From NCBI GenBank assembly GCA_028673005.1, contig CM054113.1, positions 71,000,500-71,064,499 of the forward strand: DNA of 64,000 nucleotides. Reading direction: 5' to 3'. Below, in pieces: positions 1 to 13,829 of this stretch. A model generated the notes under the pieces. It was not told the DNA's origin. It saw only the letters and a list, made by a program, of their open reading frames with translations, and made no database searches. The stretch's first letter is position 1. Each line of letters opens with the position of its first letter. The position numbers and the translations under genes were made by a program. Origin of the DNA: Tanypteryx hageni. Taxonomy: Eukaryota; Arthropoda; Insecta; Odonata; Petaluridae.

Positions 1-3000
1 ATTTGGTTTTATTAGTTAAAATTACGTTGTCTTTTAAATTTATGTCAATTACCGGTGAAATTCTCAGCTGCATCTCTCATACTTACGTTCTGTGTATACG
101 TAGCCGTGTTAACTTCCCCTTTTTAAGTTTTCGAATTAATTGAAAGCTATATTTACCAGTTTCAAGTTCCTAATGCACGCTATCGCGTCTTCTTCAATGT
201 CGTCTCCTCCTTACGATAAGTAGTTCCGGTCTATAATGAGCATGAGGTCAATTACTAATGTCTCGATATTCAATCTCATGAGAATTAAACGTTATTGTTC
301 GTGAAGAGAGTTTATCACGATAAAACGACGGCTATGAAAAGGAACTGTTGTCCAGTACGAAGATGAGCCCTGAGCTCATTTTTCTCCGTTTGAAACAGAA
401 GGGCGTTCTATATGTCTTCGAATCCTGAAAGCCACATGATAGATCTTTCTTTTTCGTTTTATGTTTCTCTACAACAGCGACATTATCTAGGTGGACCTTG
501 CATATATTGTTTATTTACTGAAAATTTGGGAGGATTTTTCCTAGAAAGATGCCTAAACTGAAACTTAATCAGTTGTTACAATTGGCGTGACTGAGCAATA
601 AGAATTCTATTTTTTATTGCATGGGGATTTTGTTAACTAGGTCAACTCGACTTTTACCGGCGTTAGCTACAGTTTGGAGCAGTTTTTAATCAAAACGCAT
701 TCCTAATTATGATAATGTATTGAGATTTGCGATTATCTATTCTGAAAAAATATTTGTTCTTACGCGCTTGTAGGAAACGATTGCTTTTTTAAGGAAAAAT
801 TAGATATATTACTACAAAACACAAATGAAATGGTGATTTTCCGCGACACAAGATCGTTAATTTACACGGTTATTAGAAAAAAACGATTAGTGTCAATAAC
901 TACCATTCCGATCCACCGTTGCACGCTTCTTTCTTCTTCTTCCGTTATAGTCTCTGAATTTCCTTCACCCGAATTTTTGTCGACCAATCTCTATTGTGCA
1001 GAAAATACGCAAACCAGATTGTTCCTTCCCTATTGAAATTCCCTTGGGTTTGCCTTTAGGTATTGTTTTGTAGATTTTTTCCCGATTTCAGCTCAATCGG
1101 CTTCGCGTACACGCGTCAAACATTGTTGTCTTATCTCGCGTTGGCGTTTTTGGCCATGCCTTCCCGGAAACGGCGAAGGCGTCAATGGGTGATAAATGAT
1201 CTCTTCGGAAGAAAAATGGATGTGTATTTATCTCCATATTATTATAGCGACCTCAAAGAAAAGTTATTTTTTTTTAGCTCCTCTAGACTTTTTCTCATGG
1301 ATGTGCAAGGTAATGGCACGAATATTCAGCTTGAGCCTAAAGGACGGGTATTGTTTCTCCAACAGGCATAATTGGGAGATGATTTTTCGGATAAAAGGAG
1401 CGTAATTTATAATCATCGCGATTCCGCGTCTTATTTTCTCCATCTTTCCCATAAAAGCCAACGTTCAATTGTTCTCTATCTCTGAGGCTTAATCTTTAAT
1501 TAATTGACTCCTTGATCTCAAGTGGATTCAGAAACACAAACCAGTCGGCAAACTTAAATAGACACCGTTTCTTCCTTCAACACTGCCTCGTTGTAAATCA
1601 TCGGGTCCAACACAAAGATTTACCGAGCTCAAATATATGAGGTGTTTAATTTCCTCGAACATCAAATTCTAGATTATTAATTCAATATTTTTTATATTTC
1701 CGCTGTCGAGAGAAATGCTGTCGTTGTACAAAAGATAATCGTTAAAATATGATAGGTCGTGGTAGAGGACATACTTCTGATACTAAGGTCACAGTTTCAA
1801 ATCCTGTTATAGGCATCGGCTTCCGAGGTTTATAACTCATATCTCGCATAGACCTTGGAGAGCTATCTGAGATTTAACGATAAACAATTTAAGAATAATT
1901 AAATAAACTGCTCTCATTAGTTCACGTTAGTTTCTATATTCGAACTCATGCAGCAATTTCTCCAATCACGAAGGAATGAATTAAAACGTAGATAATTCAA
2001 TTTTTTATTCATCTCAGCAAACTTTTGACTCTACATCTCTGCCTATTAAGCTCTCCTAAACAATTTGATGCGGAGCGCATAGAAATATGTAGATCGCGCA
2101 GTATAAACCGTATCCATGATACTACAATATACTGTGTCGCTAAACGTCTCTCACTTTCGCGGAAAATAGAAACCTAGACGTAGTACCCATGTTCAAACGC
2201 GTGAGGGCAGCACGGACGAATATGGAGCAGTTTTTTACTCCCAACTATGCCGAAAAGGAAGAAAAACTTTCCCCGCAATCAGAACCCGCCAATACCATCC
2301 CGTCCACTTCCTTTATCCTTAATAGATAGATCCGTTCTTATTTGAAAATTTGGTATCATGAGACTAAATTACAATAAAGTCCACTAGCAGAACCTTCCAC
2401 CTCTTGCACTGAAATATGTTGATTCATCGGTTGTTTTTTGTGATTCGCGAGGGAATAAAAGGGATTACGCTGAGGCTTTACTTGAAATAGAAGAAATTAA
2501 AAGTTTTGACTTTGAGCTTTGAAGTGAGAGTAAAACCAACTTTAAAAAGTTTTATAATATTAACTTCGAACGTTAAAGTGCATTTTTTTTAGAGTTTTCG
2601 TCTGAATAATATAAGATATGCCGTTGTCTTTCTATTTTAATGAACGCGGATAGTGAAAGATTTTTAGTTTTGACCATTGAAAAATTTATCATTCGTGAAC
2701 CAGTTTTTGGAAGTTCTTCCTATGCTGGTGGAGGTAGTTTTGGGGTCCTATTCAAGGTTAAATGTTGCTGTAAAATGTGATAGATTTCACAGAGTGAGAA
2801 TAATAAGTATATGGCACCTCAAATGTCTCTGCGCCCTAGATCTTTCTTAGTCATATTATCTGTCCTTATCATGATCTATTTCGCTTATTTCATGTTTTTC
2901 TGCTTTATTTTCCAGAGGATTAAATTAATGTAGTGTCAAAAATTAAAATTTCAATTTTTTTGCGAAATATTACCGACCTATTTTGATTCCATTTTTTTAT

Positions 3001-3165
3001 TCATTTACATATTTGAAAAAAGTCTCTTAAAATAATTAAATAATTTTTAAAGCAAAATCGGCAGATGAAATTGAGAACGTTTTTGGGTATTTTTTATTAC
3101 TTCATCCCTATTGAATTAAACATAGAGCGTTCCATTATCATCCCTATGAACCTATATATAATAAA

Positions 3166-3212
<47 letters not shown>

Positions 3213-5782
3213 GAAACCTAGAACTTGGAAGGAAATACTCTGTAAAATGCAAATATTATTTATAATTACGAAAATAAATAATTAATTTGCTTAATTTTTT
3301 AATGGTATCCTGGCTGAGTTAGTTGAGACCGGGGTAATTTAGTCCATATCCTATGTTTGTCGGACATGAAAATGTTGTGAAATGCATATCACGCATGCAC
3401 AAGTCTTCTTTCCACTCTCCCGTTAATGGAGTTCTACGTTGCATAGGTACCTGCTCTAAGAGGTAAGAGTTTCTATGTTATTTTTGCTCCTTCAGTATAC
3501 TTCCGAACTTGGTTGAAATTACTCATCTTTTTAATGGTAGTAGTGAGCTTATCAGCCATTATATGGTTGGACAGTATATATTTTTAAGCTGTTCTGAAAT
3601 ACGAGAACTGAGACAATTTTTTATATGTAACAAGCAATGCTTACTATCAATTTCGGTGTATGTTACGTATTGATTTCATTTTTGCAAGTTATCGCACCTA
3701 TTTTCGGTTTACTGCTATTTCGTCACAGAATGTTAGTATCGGCGGATTTCTCTTCTTATTTACAGTATGCTATTTTTGAGAATTTTCAACTTTTTGTGCT
3801 AGAACTACCCAGTATTTTATCATCACCACCACCTGCCTCGTACTCATGTTTTAAAGAGACACTTCCAGGATTATCGCCATTGTTTTATCTAGTCTTTTAT
3901 TACTGAAATCATAATAAGATGTATTTATACAAATAACACAAAGGAATTAAGTCAACAATTTGTTTCGTTCCATTCGTTTAATTAACTCATCACCTACCAG
4001 TTTCCATTTATTTGGGACGCAAATAGGTATGTTATTTTAATTTAATTTCCCTTTTGCTATATGGGAGCCTTTGTAGCTATGGTGATATCTGTTTACCTTC
4101 CTGTAATTGGATTAAGAAGCCGCAATGAATTTATCGTTTAAATTACCAAACCAAACGGATAAATAATAGGAAAAAATTAAACTAAAAATAGTTTTGCTAT
4201 ATGCGGATTCCGGGAAACCCCTCAACTATCCCAGCTCTCTTAAAGCTTCCATTTATTCGAAATTAACATGAGTCAGGAATATTATGATTATTATATTTAT
4301 TGCTTTGATCACTCATTCCTCTACAAAATGAGAAATGTGCTCTTCATCTTTCATTTTAGTAACCTAGATTATCATATGCTAAAAACATTAAAGCACGACA
4401 GTTCGCTGGGGATATTGTTCCGCTAAAATCACCGCAAATGACAAGACCGTGAAACCCAAGACTAATTTGGCCTCGTTTTCGGCACTCTTGAAACCGATCC
4501 CTACTTTCCAATTGCGTTAAAATTTTTAGGACGTGTTTTTTACATATAATGTACCAAATAGCATAAAATGGATATAATTGTCAAAATGACAATATTTTGC
4601 TCGGTGATTACGAAGTCAAACTTAAGCACCTTGGGAGAAGCACGAGAGAACTAGAGAGAGCCTAAGCGGGAAAAATCCTTAGATCATAATTTTGAAATAA
4701 GATGTCGACGCTATTGTCATTTAACTTATTACCTAATGTGAAATTTTTCCTGCATTATTGTTTGTCTACCTTGTTGAATTCGCTAAAATTAAAATGCTCT
4801 AATAAAATCACATGCATAGGACGTCGCTCAATAAGGTCTGCCTTATTTCAGGAAATATTATTTGAAATCTCCACTCTAAATTCTTGTGACAGAATTTCGT
4901 TAAATCTGTTTTTTTTTGGTCGTCAAGATTTCAATCGTATAGTAACAGTCGTATCAAGGATACCAACTTAATGGAAGAATGGAATATCAAGGATGTCAAC
5001 TTGATGGAGAAAAAATAGAATTTCGATTGCTAAATATACTTTGTTGGAGAAACGCTCCTTTTTATATGCTTTTCTCTTTGAGCGCATTACCCCTATTTGT
5101 CCTTATACTACATTGTCCGAGTGTTATCGCAATAGTTCGGATGCGACTCATTCATAATGAATTTCCGGCACTTGTCTATTTCATAAGCCTCCGAAGTGGG
5201 TCGCTCGTAATGGAAAATACGCCGACTTCTTCAAAGCGCAGTGGTGACAAAGCATTAAGACAAAAACTTTCCAAGTGCAGCGCGACTTGTGATCGTGACG
5301 CGTGGCGGATGTGGGCATTTGGCGAACTCTCTAAAATTTCGTGACAATTTCTGAAAGCGGCATCCATAGAGTTTCTGAGTGCGCTCATGCAAATGTGCCT
5401 TTTTTCAAGGTTCAGTGACATATTTCTGGCACTTAACATTTAGTCGTAAAATTTTGAAGAAATTTTTCATAGCAAAGTTCACTCCGAAAGTTGTGATGGG
5501 CAATTTGCGCTGTATCATATTCACCTGCATTGCTTGAGGGAAAGATTTAAGCAATAAAATATGTTAAAATATGGGAAGTGATCTTCATTTAGATTAGTTA
5601 CTTACAAGCTCTGTAACATTAAAATAAATTGATACATAAAAGATTAATTTATAAATCAAAAAGACGGCAAATATTTTCCTAAAAATAAAAAAAAATGGTA
5701 AAAAATCTAATAGGTTAGAGAAAGTTATTTTTTCCACTTTAATATTGTTCATATTCTACTAAAGAGAATTATAATGAAACAA
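1..5782. other. AT-rich stretch with no supported gene
   Basis: Only short ORFs (up to about 120 codons) without domains, repeats of real genes or convincing splice sites. A (TA)n tract is at 3168. The somewhat GC-richer part at 5200-5400 has no recognisable product. Confidence 0.6.
3168..3209. repeat. (TA)n microsatellite
   Basis: Uninterrupted TA dinucleotides over about 40 bases. Confidence 0.95.
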
Positions 5783-6864
5783 GAAGTCCAAAGCAGGACT
5801 AATGCAGGCTGGTTTCCCAAAGTTGACGTTCTCGATTGATTACATATAATGACAGGAAATGTCTCAGTATGTGTTAGTCATTCCAAGGAATTCTCATACC
5901 ATAAATACCATTTGTAGTTCATAGTCTATTAATGATAGAGAAAAATTGCAAAACAAATTAATAGAGAATTGTCAGGTTTAAAATACTAAAAGAAATGTCA
6001 AAATCTCTTTCTGACATTATATTTTACATGTATTTTTTAAATAAACGAATTTAATAAATGTTACTGTTTATACGATAAAATATGTTTGGATAAACTGTCC
6101 ATTTCTGAAGGGTAGTCGAATGGAACAGAAAATAACTCATTTATTCACTCCTCTGCGCAGTGGTGTAACTATAGCTTTTAGGCCCCTAGCAAAAAATCTC
6201 TCAGGGCCCCACTTAATAATTGAATATTTGTTAGTGTGTTCTGAGTGTAATGGATATTAATAGAAATAACACAAATATAGAATTTTGATAAACAAAGTAT
6301 TTGTATTTATTAAGAATAATTAAATTTATAAATTATTATAAACAATGGATGCAAGGGTGAGGGCCCCCTTGGTCTTGGGCCCTTACGCGATCGCGTAACT
6401 TGCGTACCCATATTTACGCCACTGCCTCTGCGCTCAAGCCGAGTTCGGTAATAATCGTCTCCATGGCAACAATCCGATAAAATGTGATTTAAAAAGCAAA
6501 ACGCTATGTTTTAGAAGAAATTCAGGAAAATACGATCAATTGTCAAAATTCTGCAATAAGAATTAAAATTTACATTTTTCCCCCTTATAACAGTTCTAAC
6601 CTCGCACCGATATTTTATAGTATTAAAGAAAACATCTCTTTACGATGGATTTGAGACTTCCTATGTAAAACAAATACGGAAAAAACGTTCCTGGATTTCA
6701 ATCTTCGCCAAATAAAATATAGTCCGTAGGTGGCAGCACAAGCCTCATACCAAGTTCAATGATAATCGGTCCATTGATTCAAAAGTTGTTATTAGGGGAC
6801 ACACGTACACACAGACAGGACAATTTTATAAGGCTATGTTTCCTTTAGAAACCAGCCTAAAAAA
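5783..6864. repeat. Dispersed repeat, copy 1 (about 0.8 kb, split by a hAT-like insertion)
   Basis: This interval matches the reverse complement of 24057-24891 along most of its length. Shared words include gaagtccaaa, aatgcaggctggtttccc, ctatgttttagaagaaattc and gacaggacaatttt. Ends near GGCTGGTTTC and GAAACCAGCC are inverted relative to each other, so it may be a DNA element, but homology runs somewhat past them. The 267-base hAT-like element at 6158-6424 interrupts it. Confidence 0.7.
6158..6424. mobile_element. Non-autonomous hAT-like element, perfect 8-bp target duplication
   Basis: The ends are CAGTGGTGTAACTA and TATTTACGCCACTG. The flanks CCTCTGCG at 6150-6157 and 6425-6432 are identical 8-bp duplications, the hAT hallmark. 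Length is 267 bases with no ORF. It is inserted in the repeat at 5783-6864. Confidence 0.9.
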
Positions 6865-7040
6865 GAGTATCGACAAAGAATTTACCGAGCTCACTTTATG
6901 GTTGAAATGAAATTCAGAAAACGCAACTTTTGTATGACTAATGAATACAAAGATTTTCAATTTAAGGAGAGAATACTAGTCATTAAATGATGATAGTATA
7001 AAGGTTGGTTGCTTGATTAACTTATGGCTCGATTTATATA

Positions 7041-7191
7041 GGTGGGAAAACTCCTTAAGCCAACTAGTCAACTAGTTGACTTTCAGTCACTGTCGAGAGA
7101 AGTACGCCCTTGAAGATGCCCACTTACTAGTAGTGGGCGATATGCATCGGGTTTGTTATAAACTTTTATGGCTTAAGGAGTTTTTCCCACC
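7041..7191. mobile_element. Short TA-flanked palindromic element
   Basis: Termini GGTGGGAAAACTCCTTAAGC and GCTTAAGGAGTTTTTCCCACC are inverted repeats of more than 20 bases including the next CA/TG, flanked by TA. The centre holds TTGAAGATGCCCAC...GTGGGCG, a strong hairpin. Length is 151 bases and it is not coding. Confidence 0.75.
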
Positions 7192-7887
7192 TATGTAAAT
7201 GGTGATAGTTCAAAATGTTGCCATAGTTTCCAAAAGGGACATATTGTATTTACGTTAATTGCAAGAAAATCGCATCTAAGATATGTCAGGTCTCGAACTA
7301 AAAAGCGAATTCCAATTCATTTACAATCAAATATAATTTTCGGTGAAGACTTTTATCAAAATAGACAAGCGAGCTAAACCGCCTACACAAAATTTCCTTC
7401 AAAAATATACTATTTTCAAAAATAAATTTCACTCTCTATTTACCCAAAAGTGAAACTGAAAAGCTCTTATTATGTTTAACAGAAAGAAATTTTGTATAAA
7501 AAACGTCAGATAACTGTAACATCCCCCAATAAGCTTCAAATTTCAATTAAAAAACCTATGTTATTATCTTGTCACATTGCTCTCCCGTTTGTTTGCATAA
7601 TTTTAACAATTATTAGAAATCTCATTCTGAAGATATTTTGTATCATGTGAGCAATGCCAGATTAACCGGGACGAAGTTGCGCCAGGGTCCCTTAATCAGA
7701 CTGGCCCCGGAACCTATTGTTCACAGAGGTGTGTGCGTGGTGGAGGTGGTTTGCGAACAATTGTGCGCCAGAGCCTCCGAGTCCCTTCCGGCCTTTCCTG
7801 TGAGCCCCCAAAACTAGGGTTCTTACATAACTTCAGCTTAACACAACTGTTTGTTGTTACAACTTATTATACTTTTATGTAGTAGTT

Positions 7888-8694
7888 CAGGGGTGCGCAA
7901 ACTTTTCATGCCGCGCCCCAATTTTTGTTCAAAATACAAACTTGGGCCCCCAACCATGGCTAGCAAGATTTTTATCAAGATTTGGTATTTGGGAGGGGTT
8001 TTATGTCGATGATAATTTTGAGAAATAGTATGTTATAAAAAATGGTATATTTTATTAAAACTGAAAATAACAAAATAATTCAAGATATATACACAAAATG
8101 AACATTCTAATAGGAATAAAATCAAATATCACTAAATTAATGAAATTATACAGCAATATGAATACAAAAATAAATATCACATTTTAAAATAACAATAATA
8201 AAAACACAAAAAAAGAAAAATAACACTTGATTTTTGTATGTATACATTTAATTCAATGGGATCTGTGGGCTTGTCTCTTACTGGCAATTTCGTCCAGTCT
8301 CGGCTTAATTGATGAAATCGCCTCTCTCAATTCTGATTCATGGCGTTCTTACTGACAATTAATTTATTAAATTTATTTGTAAAACAATAAAGAATAAATC
8401 CACCGGTTCAGAACTAAACATTGCACATTTCGACGGCCTTCGTTCGACAACGTACTGCAGTATAGTGCAATAACCCGCACTGTAAACAAAGTCACGGTCA
8501 CGCTGAATAGAGTGAGGGGATTCCCAGCATGTTACTCTCTTAAATACGAAAGATTACAGAAATATAACATTGTAAACAAAAAAGTTATATGAAATATGAA
8601 AAAAGGACTAAATTTTCTTACAGTTAAAATTAAATCGTGGCTATAATCGCGCCCCTCGCATCATTTGTCGCGCCCCCTAGTTTGCGCACCCCTG
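7888..8694. mobile_element. Non-autonomous hAT-like element, perfect 8-bp target duplication
   Basis: The ends CAGGGGTGCGCAAACT and AGTTTGCGCACCCCTG are perfect 16-base inverted repeats. TAGTAGTT flanks both sides (7880-7887 and 8695-8702). The 807-base body is AT-rich, with GC-rich subterminal tracts (gcgcccc). No transposase was recognised. Confidence 0.93.
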
Positions 8695-8865
8695 TAGTAG
8701 TTGGTGAAGGAAAAATTGAAGACAACATTCAACCTAGGATAATATTGCATCTAAAATTTAATTCTAAATTTTTCCTTAAATACAAACTAATTTATTTATT
8801 ATTTCTTTTATTAATGTTTAAGCTCTTTAATATTGATCATCATCTTTATTTTAAAATTGTTGATT

Positions 8866-9022
8866 GATGGAAAACCGCAGGGAAAAGTGAGGAGACGAGG
8901 AAGACCTAAGTTGAAATGCAAAAAGAAAATAATATCCTTCATGAATGTTTGCAAATGCTGGAATATGAAGACCACCATACAGGACAGAACGACATGGAAA
9001 GCTGCAGTAGCCAATCTTATAT
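8866..9022 (+). pseudogene. Relic C-terminus of a non-LTR retrotransposon ORF2
   Basis: The translation reads DGKPQGKVRRRGRPKLKCKK, then a degenerate stretch, then QDRTTWKAAVANL. A basic RRRGRPKLKW-type motif followed by a QDRxxWKxAV motif is the common C-terminal tail of insect non-LTR retrotransposon polyproteins. No reverse-transcriptase region lies upstream: the preceding 800 bases are a hAT-like element. It is a stranded fragment. Confidence 0.6.
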
Positions 9023-9534
9023 TATACTTATACCTATACTATGGTCACAATATCGTATTCTCATGAAAGGTACCATGTCGCTTATTCTTGCATTGGTTAG
9101 CTGGCTGATTTTTTCCTCCTTTTTCTCCTTTGATGCTCGAGTTAATTATGGAGTATGCGATAACACGATAGCGTTTTTCGTTAACGGCGGCACGAAAAAG
9201 AGTCGCCCACCGACCCGAAGTACTTCCGGTTGCGAGGGCGCTCCAGTCGTCCTGGCAAGAGCGCTATCTGGCGTCCTTACAAGGAACTCGAATAAAAACG
9301 CCGAGGTTTACGATCGCGCTTCTTTCTTTTTCCCGACTTATCCGCGAGATAAAAATCGCCATCGCGTTCTCGACGAAGGAGAATTTTTACGCAGCTATTA
9401 GTCGATTGTCCGTGCACCTCCCCCTGATCCTAGTGTTATTTCGTAGCGTACATCAAGTTTCGAAAAAAACATTTCCACACCTGCTGATAATGATCCCACA
9501 TCGTCTCTTTAACTTATTTTTGGAAGGATTTTTG

Positions 9535-9776
9535 CAGGGAAGTAACTAGCCTCCTAATTGTGGGAGGAGGAAGGGGCAGAAAATCAATGTTTTAACTAAT
9601 TTTTACTGCGCTAGCCATATAAATTAAATTAAATTTTGTACCAAGAACAAAAACATACAATACTTTTTTATATTTTAATAATAAACTTTAAGTATAATAT
9701 TAAGCAGGGGGTCGAGGACATATAAAGGTGGGGCAGAGCTCCCCCTTCCATAGGCCCTCCCCTAGTTACGTCCGTG
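9535..9776. mobile_element. Non-autonomous hAT-like element
   Basis: The ends are CAGGGAAGTAACTAG and CTAGTTACGTCCGTG. The flanks GATTTTTG (9527-9534) and GATTTATG (9777-9784) agree at 7 of 8 positions. Length is 242 bases. Confidence 0.82.
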
Positions 9777-9784
9777 GATTTATG

Positions 9785-12700
9785 GCAAAAACCATTAGAT
9801 CAGGTATGGATGATGTTTCAGGGTGGCACCTTCAACCTCATCCAATAGAACGTTACCCTCTGTTAAAAAATAAAGTAAAAGATCTCTCGTCCTGCATCTT
9901 TCACTCTCGCCTGCATCCCTCCGCTGCGTTTCTTTCATCCCCCTTCCACCCCCTTTTGGGTCTCTCGCCTCTCCCCCTTTCCCCAGTGTCGCTGCAATTT
10001 TCACCCTCTCTCTCTCTCTCTCGATCTACCCCAGATCGTGTCGCTGAAAGCAACCCGTTATAAGGATGATAACATCTTTGCATCGCCCAGGAACTAGTTT
10101 CATCCCCCTCCCTCGATCACAGCGCTTTCGATCCACGCCGTCTAAAAGTATCGAAGGCTGTTTTTCTTTTTCATTTCCTTAGGAGATAGTCTCCGTTAAA
10201 GACGGTCGGATTGATTGATACGGTTTAATGCCCTTTGGCACGGATTCGCCTTTGATGCAATTTCAAGCCGTTCGCCTCCTTCTCTCGGGATGAAGTTTGA
10301 GGATTCTCCTGGATGCAGTCGAAACATTAATGCCGCCTTTATGGCCAAATAATTCGTCTATTTTAAATGCATATAGGCCATAAAAATTAATAATTACTTT
10401 CTCCTTTTTTCATAATTCAATTTCGGTTTGTATACCTATCGTTTTGAGTGCTGAGATGTAGGTTAATCAAACTTTGTCAATATTACATTAGTAATGTATG
10501 TTCGTTTATTTGGGTACATTTCTCATTTTTTACAATGAAGCGTCTCTGATTGATATAAAATATGCGTTACACAGAATTTCTTATTGTTAAGATGAAGTGA
10601 CTATGCAGAGTACATATTGCCAATCGCTGTGAATTCCTCTTCTTCTATTCTCATTGGTTTACTGCCTGGTTTCTGTCTACGATCGGTGTAACTGCTTCTC
10701 TCCCGATTTCGTCTTTAGTGAGTTTCTGAGCCCGGCGTTATTCTATTCTACACAGTGAGCCACAAAAGAATAATTATATTTTTTCCTTTGGAGAATAAAT
10801 AAAAAGCGTTAAAAATGCTCGATGGGGTGTAGCTTCTAAATAAATAGATAGTTATTTAGTTGTAGGAGATGCCACAGAAGGAAGAAAAATCTTAGATACC
10901 CAGAATAAATATTTCTTTACTCATAGTAAGGGAGTTTTTAAATTCTCGGTCCATTTTGAGAAAGACAAAGATTTAACTTGTAGATGATCAATTCGCGATA
11001 CTTAATATCTTACAACGAGGATATCTGCAACAAGAGATTATATTCTCCATTTTTTTAACCTTAAGTAAGAAAGTGGGAAAAGTGTTGTTTCGTGAAAAGG
11101 TTTCCGTAGTTTATCCCGTAAGACCTGTTTGAGTTAACCCTTAGAGAAACCGAAATCGATGAAAGTGCAAGGAAAGTTATGAACGGTGAGTGTTATGCTT
11201 AAGAAATAATTCTGCCTAACCTCCTTTAACATTTGAAAGCATCCACGCTAACAAAAAGTCGGTCTAAACAGAGATTACGAACTGGGTGATTTCTCTGAAT
11301 GTTCAGTTTCACAAACATATTACCGAAATTGGAATAGTAAATTTGTAAGATAAATCACCTGAAACTATGTACAAATCTCTTCATTTAAAAAATAATTAAA
11401 TAGGAGCAATATTTATCCCTAGTGATTTTATTGGCTTTAATTCTAGATTTTGAATAGTTGGCGCTTATTGAAAGTTACTCTTTTATTAGTTTTCTTTCTA
11501 ACTTCCAAACACTCTGATTAATATTTCTAGAAAAGTTAATTAAACCAACCTATTTTTAAATTACTCAACTACAGTTCACATCGCTACTTTCCGCTTCAAA
11601 AAAATGCGATTCAAATATTTCTTAAATATATCTTTTTAAATTAATTTTAGCACCACAGGCTTTCATCCGTATGGAATGGGAAACAGGTCTATAATCTTAT
11701 CTCACCGTAATCTAATGGATTACACGACACGCTTAAATCCTCTATATCTTAAGCAAGCTTTGACGACATCAATGACCCGCGAACAGTGAGCTTGCACTTG
11801 GCTCTATTTAGCTTGGGAAAGTCGCAAGAGACATAATAACATAGTTGAAATTCGGAGGAGATAAATTTCATAGTTCACGAAATTTATTGGAAGCGTAAGC
11901 GTTACGAAGAAAAAAATCTCAACAGAATCTTAATGCTTTAAATATCGAAATTACTTTATTTTAGGAATTGATGCCTGAAAATGTTCAATATTTAAAAATT
12001 GTTTTGTGTTAGCTAGAACTGATGCCTTTATGAAGGCGAAAATAAATCGTTCCTATTCTGTAGCGTTATCAGCTAAAGGAATTTATTCTGCACGCACACA
12101 CGCGCACACACACACACACACACACACATATACATATATATATATATATATATATATTCTGTAAATTTTTTCTTATAATCTTTAGAATTATATTGGATAA
12201 TTGTTGAGGAATAACGGGTAATTCACCCAAGGTTCCATGTACTGTAACACCTAAATTGATTAAATCTTCGTATCATATTACTTACGTCATTTGTGGCTAG
12301 GGCATTACGCTCGATGGTTCTTACCGAGTGATTCTACCTTCTTTAGCTTACCGGAATTATTTCTGCTCTGAATGTTTCACAGTCGCATTAAGTTCATTTG
12401 ATTTTCTTGAGTCTTACAATTAGTTACTCAATTGTGATTACACTGTGACGCGAATTATTTACAAAATGTAGATGAATGTTATCTAATTATGGTTCATAGC
12501 GTTCTTATTAAATTACACCGTTGTTTTTCATTAATGAGTTCAGGATCCACTTTGTGGAATTTACTCATGATACAAATGAAATTCAGCTACTATATACCTC
12601 CCATGAAAATTTCCGTGGAAGACATATAGTTGAATTTCATTGGTATTCTGATGTTATTTAACATTTTTATTAAAGGGTAGAATATTTAGCTCTTAAGTCT

Positions 12701-13282
12701 AAATAACGTACCTTCAATCAAATTGCATCAAATTCTTAGTCAAGTTAATATTGTTAGAAATCATCTAACTCATAAAATTGGGTAGCTCTAATAGCCGTAA
12801 AATGGAAAACGGGACTTCGACATCAAAGCAGCTGCCATCAGTCGTGATTCTAAGACTACCATTCAGCTCTACTAGATTATGAGAATTTTCTGTCGGCGAA
12901 TCTCACTGATGGCGGTGGATTTGTAGTCTAAATTAGCAACTCGTTTGCCAATGAAGCTATTGGAGTTATCTAACCAAAAAAAATAGATTCCAGCTGCAAG
13001 GAAAGCTTGATAATTCTTTTAACTTTGCCTCTTTGGCGATTTTACTAGAGCACTACTGCGATATAGCTTCAGTGTAATAATAGAGCGAGGTTTACACTGA
13101 TACCAAGCATCATCATCAAAACCATTTCCATGCATTTCGTGGTCCAGTATAAAATCCTTCTCGAGATGCCACACTTCAACTCTTTCAAGGTCAGTGGTGC
13201 ACCCGATGAATCATAACCCCAGCCTCAAACACGTTCTTGCCCGCTCATTTCATTTAGATTCGTTTTTCCAACTTGAAAAATG
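9785..13282. other. Intergenic, no supported gene
   Basis: A C/T-rich stretch with (CT)n lies at 9890-10030. Beyond that, AT-rich sequence with a compound microsatellite. The 9100-9410 ORF just upstream shows no family resemblance. Confidence 0.6.
12093..12157. repeat. Compound (CA)n-(TA)n microsatellite
   Basis: CA repeats with a few CG variants pass directly into TA repeats. Confidence 0.95.
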
Positions 13283-13520
13283 AAGGTGAGGTGCGTTGGC
13301 GGAGCGGTTAGTGTGCTGTCCCGGATTCGAATTCTGTCGCTACACGATTTTCAACCCGGGCATGTCACGTATTTTCAAGGATCTTAAATTCGAGGTCGTC
13401 TTCGAGATTCGGTTATTTACGGTTGTTTAGCAGCGAGGCGCGATTACATCGATGTGACCAATTATAGCATCCTTTTGTTCAGTAATTTGCAGTATGCAAA
13501 AAAAATTAAAATTAATTAAA
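13283..13520 (+). repeat. Possible tRNA-derived SINE
   Basis: A Pol III A-box-like TGGCGGAGCGG at 13297-13307 is followed closely by a B-box-like GGATTCGAATTC at 13323-13334. A tRNA-unrelated body and an A-rich tail (aaaaaaaattaaaattaatt) follow near 13498. The A-B spacing is shorter than in a tRNA, so it is degenerate or deleted. Confidence 0.45.
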
Positions 13521-13757
13521 ATAGTGCCAAAATATGTCTAGTCTCCGCGCGCTTTTGGTGTCGTAGTTTGTAAATAATATATGCTAATATTAATATCTTC
13601 CGATGCCATCACAAGTGCAATGACGAGTATCAACTTATGGAAACGAAATATTTTTGTAACGGTGCATACGGAAACGAATAGGTAGTTCAGGTCGCTGTAT
13701 CAATCATAAAAATAGTCCTCGTAATAAATAACTAAAAAGAAAACAAAAGTTAAAAAG

Positions 13758-13829
13758 TGCGTCGGCCGGGAATCGAACCCGGATCAACTGCTTGGAAGGC
13801 AACTATGCTGACCATTACACCACCGACGC
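13758..13829 (-). tRNA. tRNA-Gly (anticodon TCC)
   Basis: The minus strand holds a complete 72-base tRNA, including the discriminator A. The acceptor arm GCGTCGG pairs with CCGACGC. The D arm is GTGTAATGGTCAGCAT. The anticodon loop CTTCCAA presents TCC, and the T arm CCGGGTTCGATTCCCGG is perfect. There is no intron and no encoded CCA. A run of five T follows on the minus strand (13756-13752), as expected for Pol III termination. It carries glycine to GGA (and GGG) codons. Confidence 0.96.

Noticed and set aside
8916..9401. 161-codon plus-strand ORF
   Set aside because: Its first third is the wrong frame of the retrotransposon tail; the rest shows no recognised motif.
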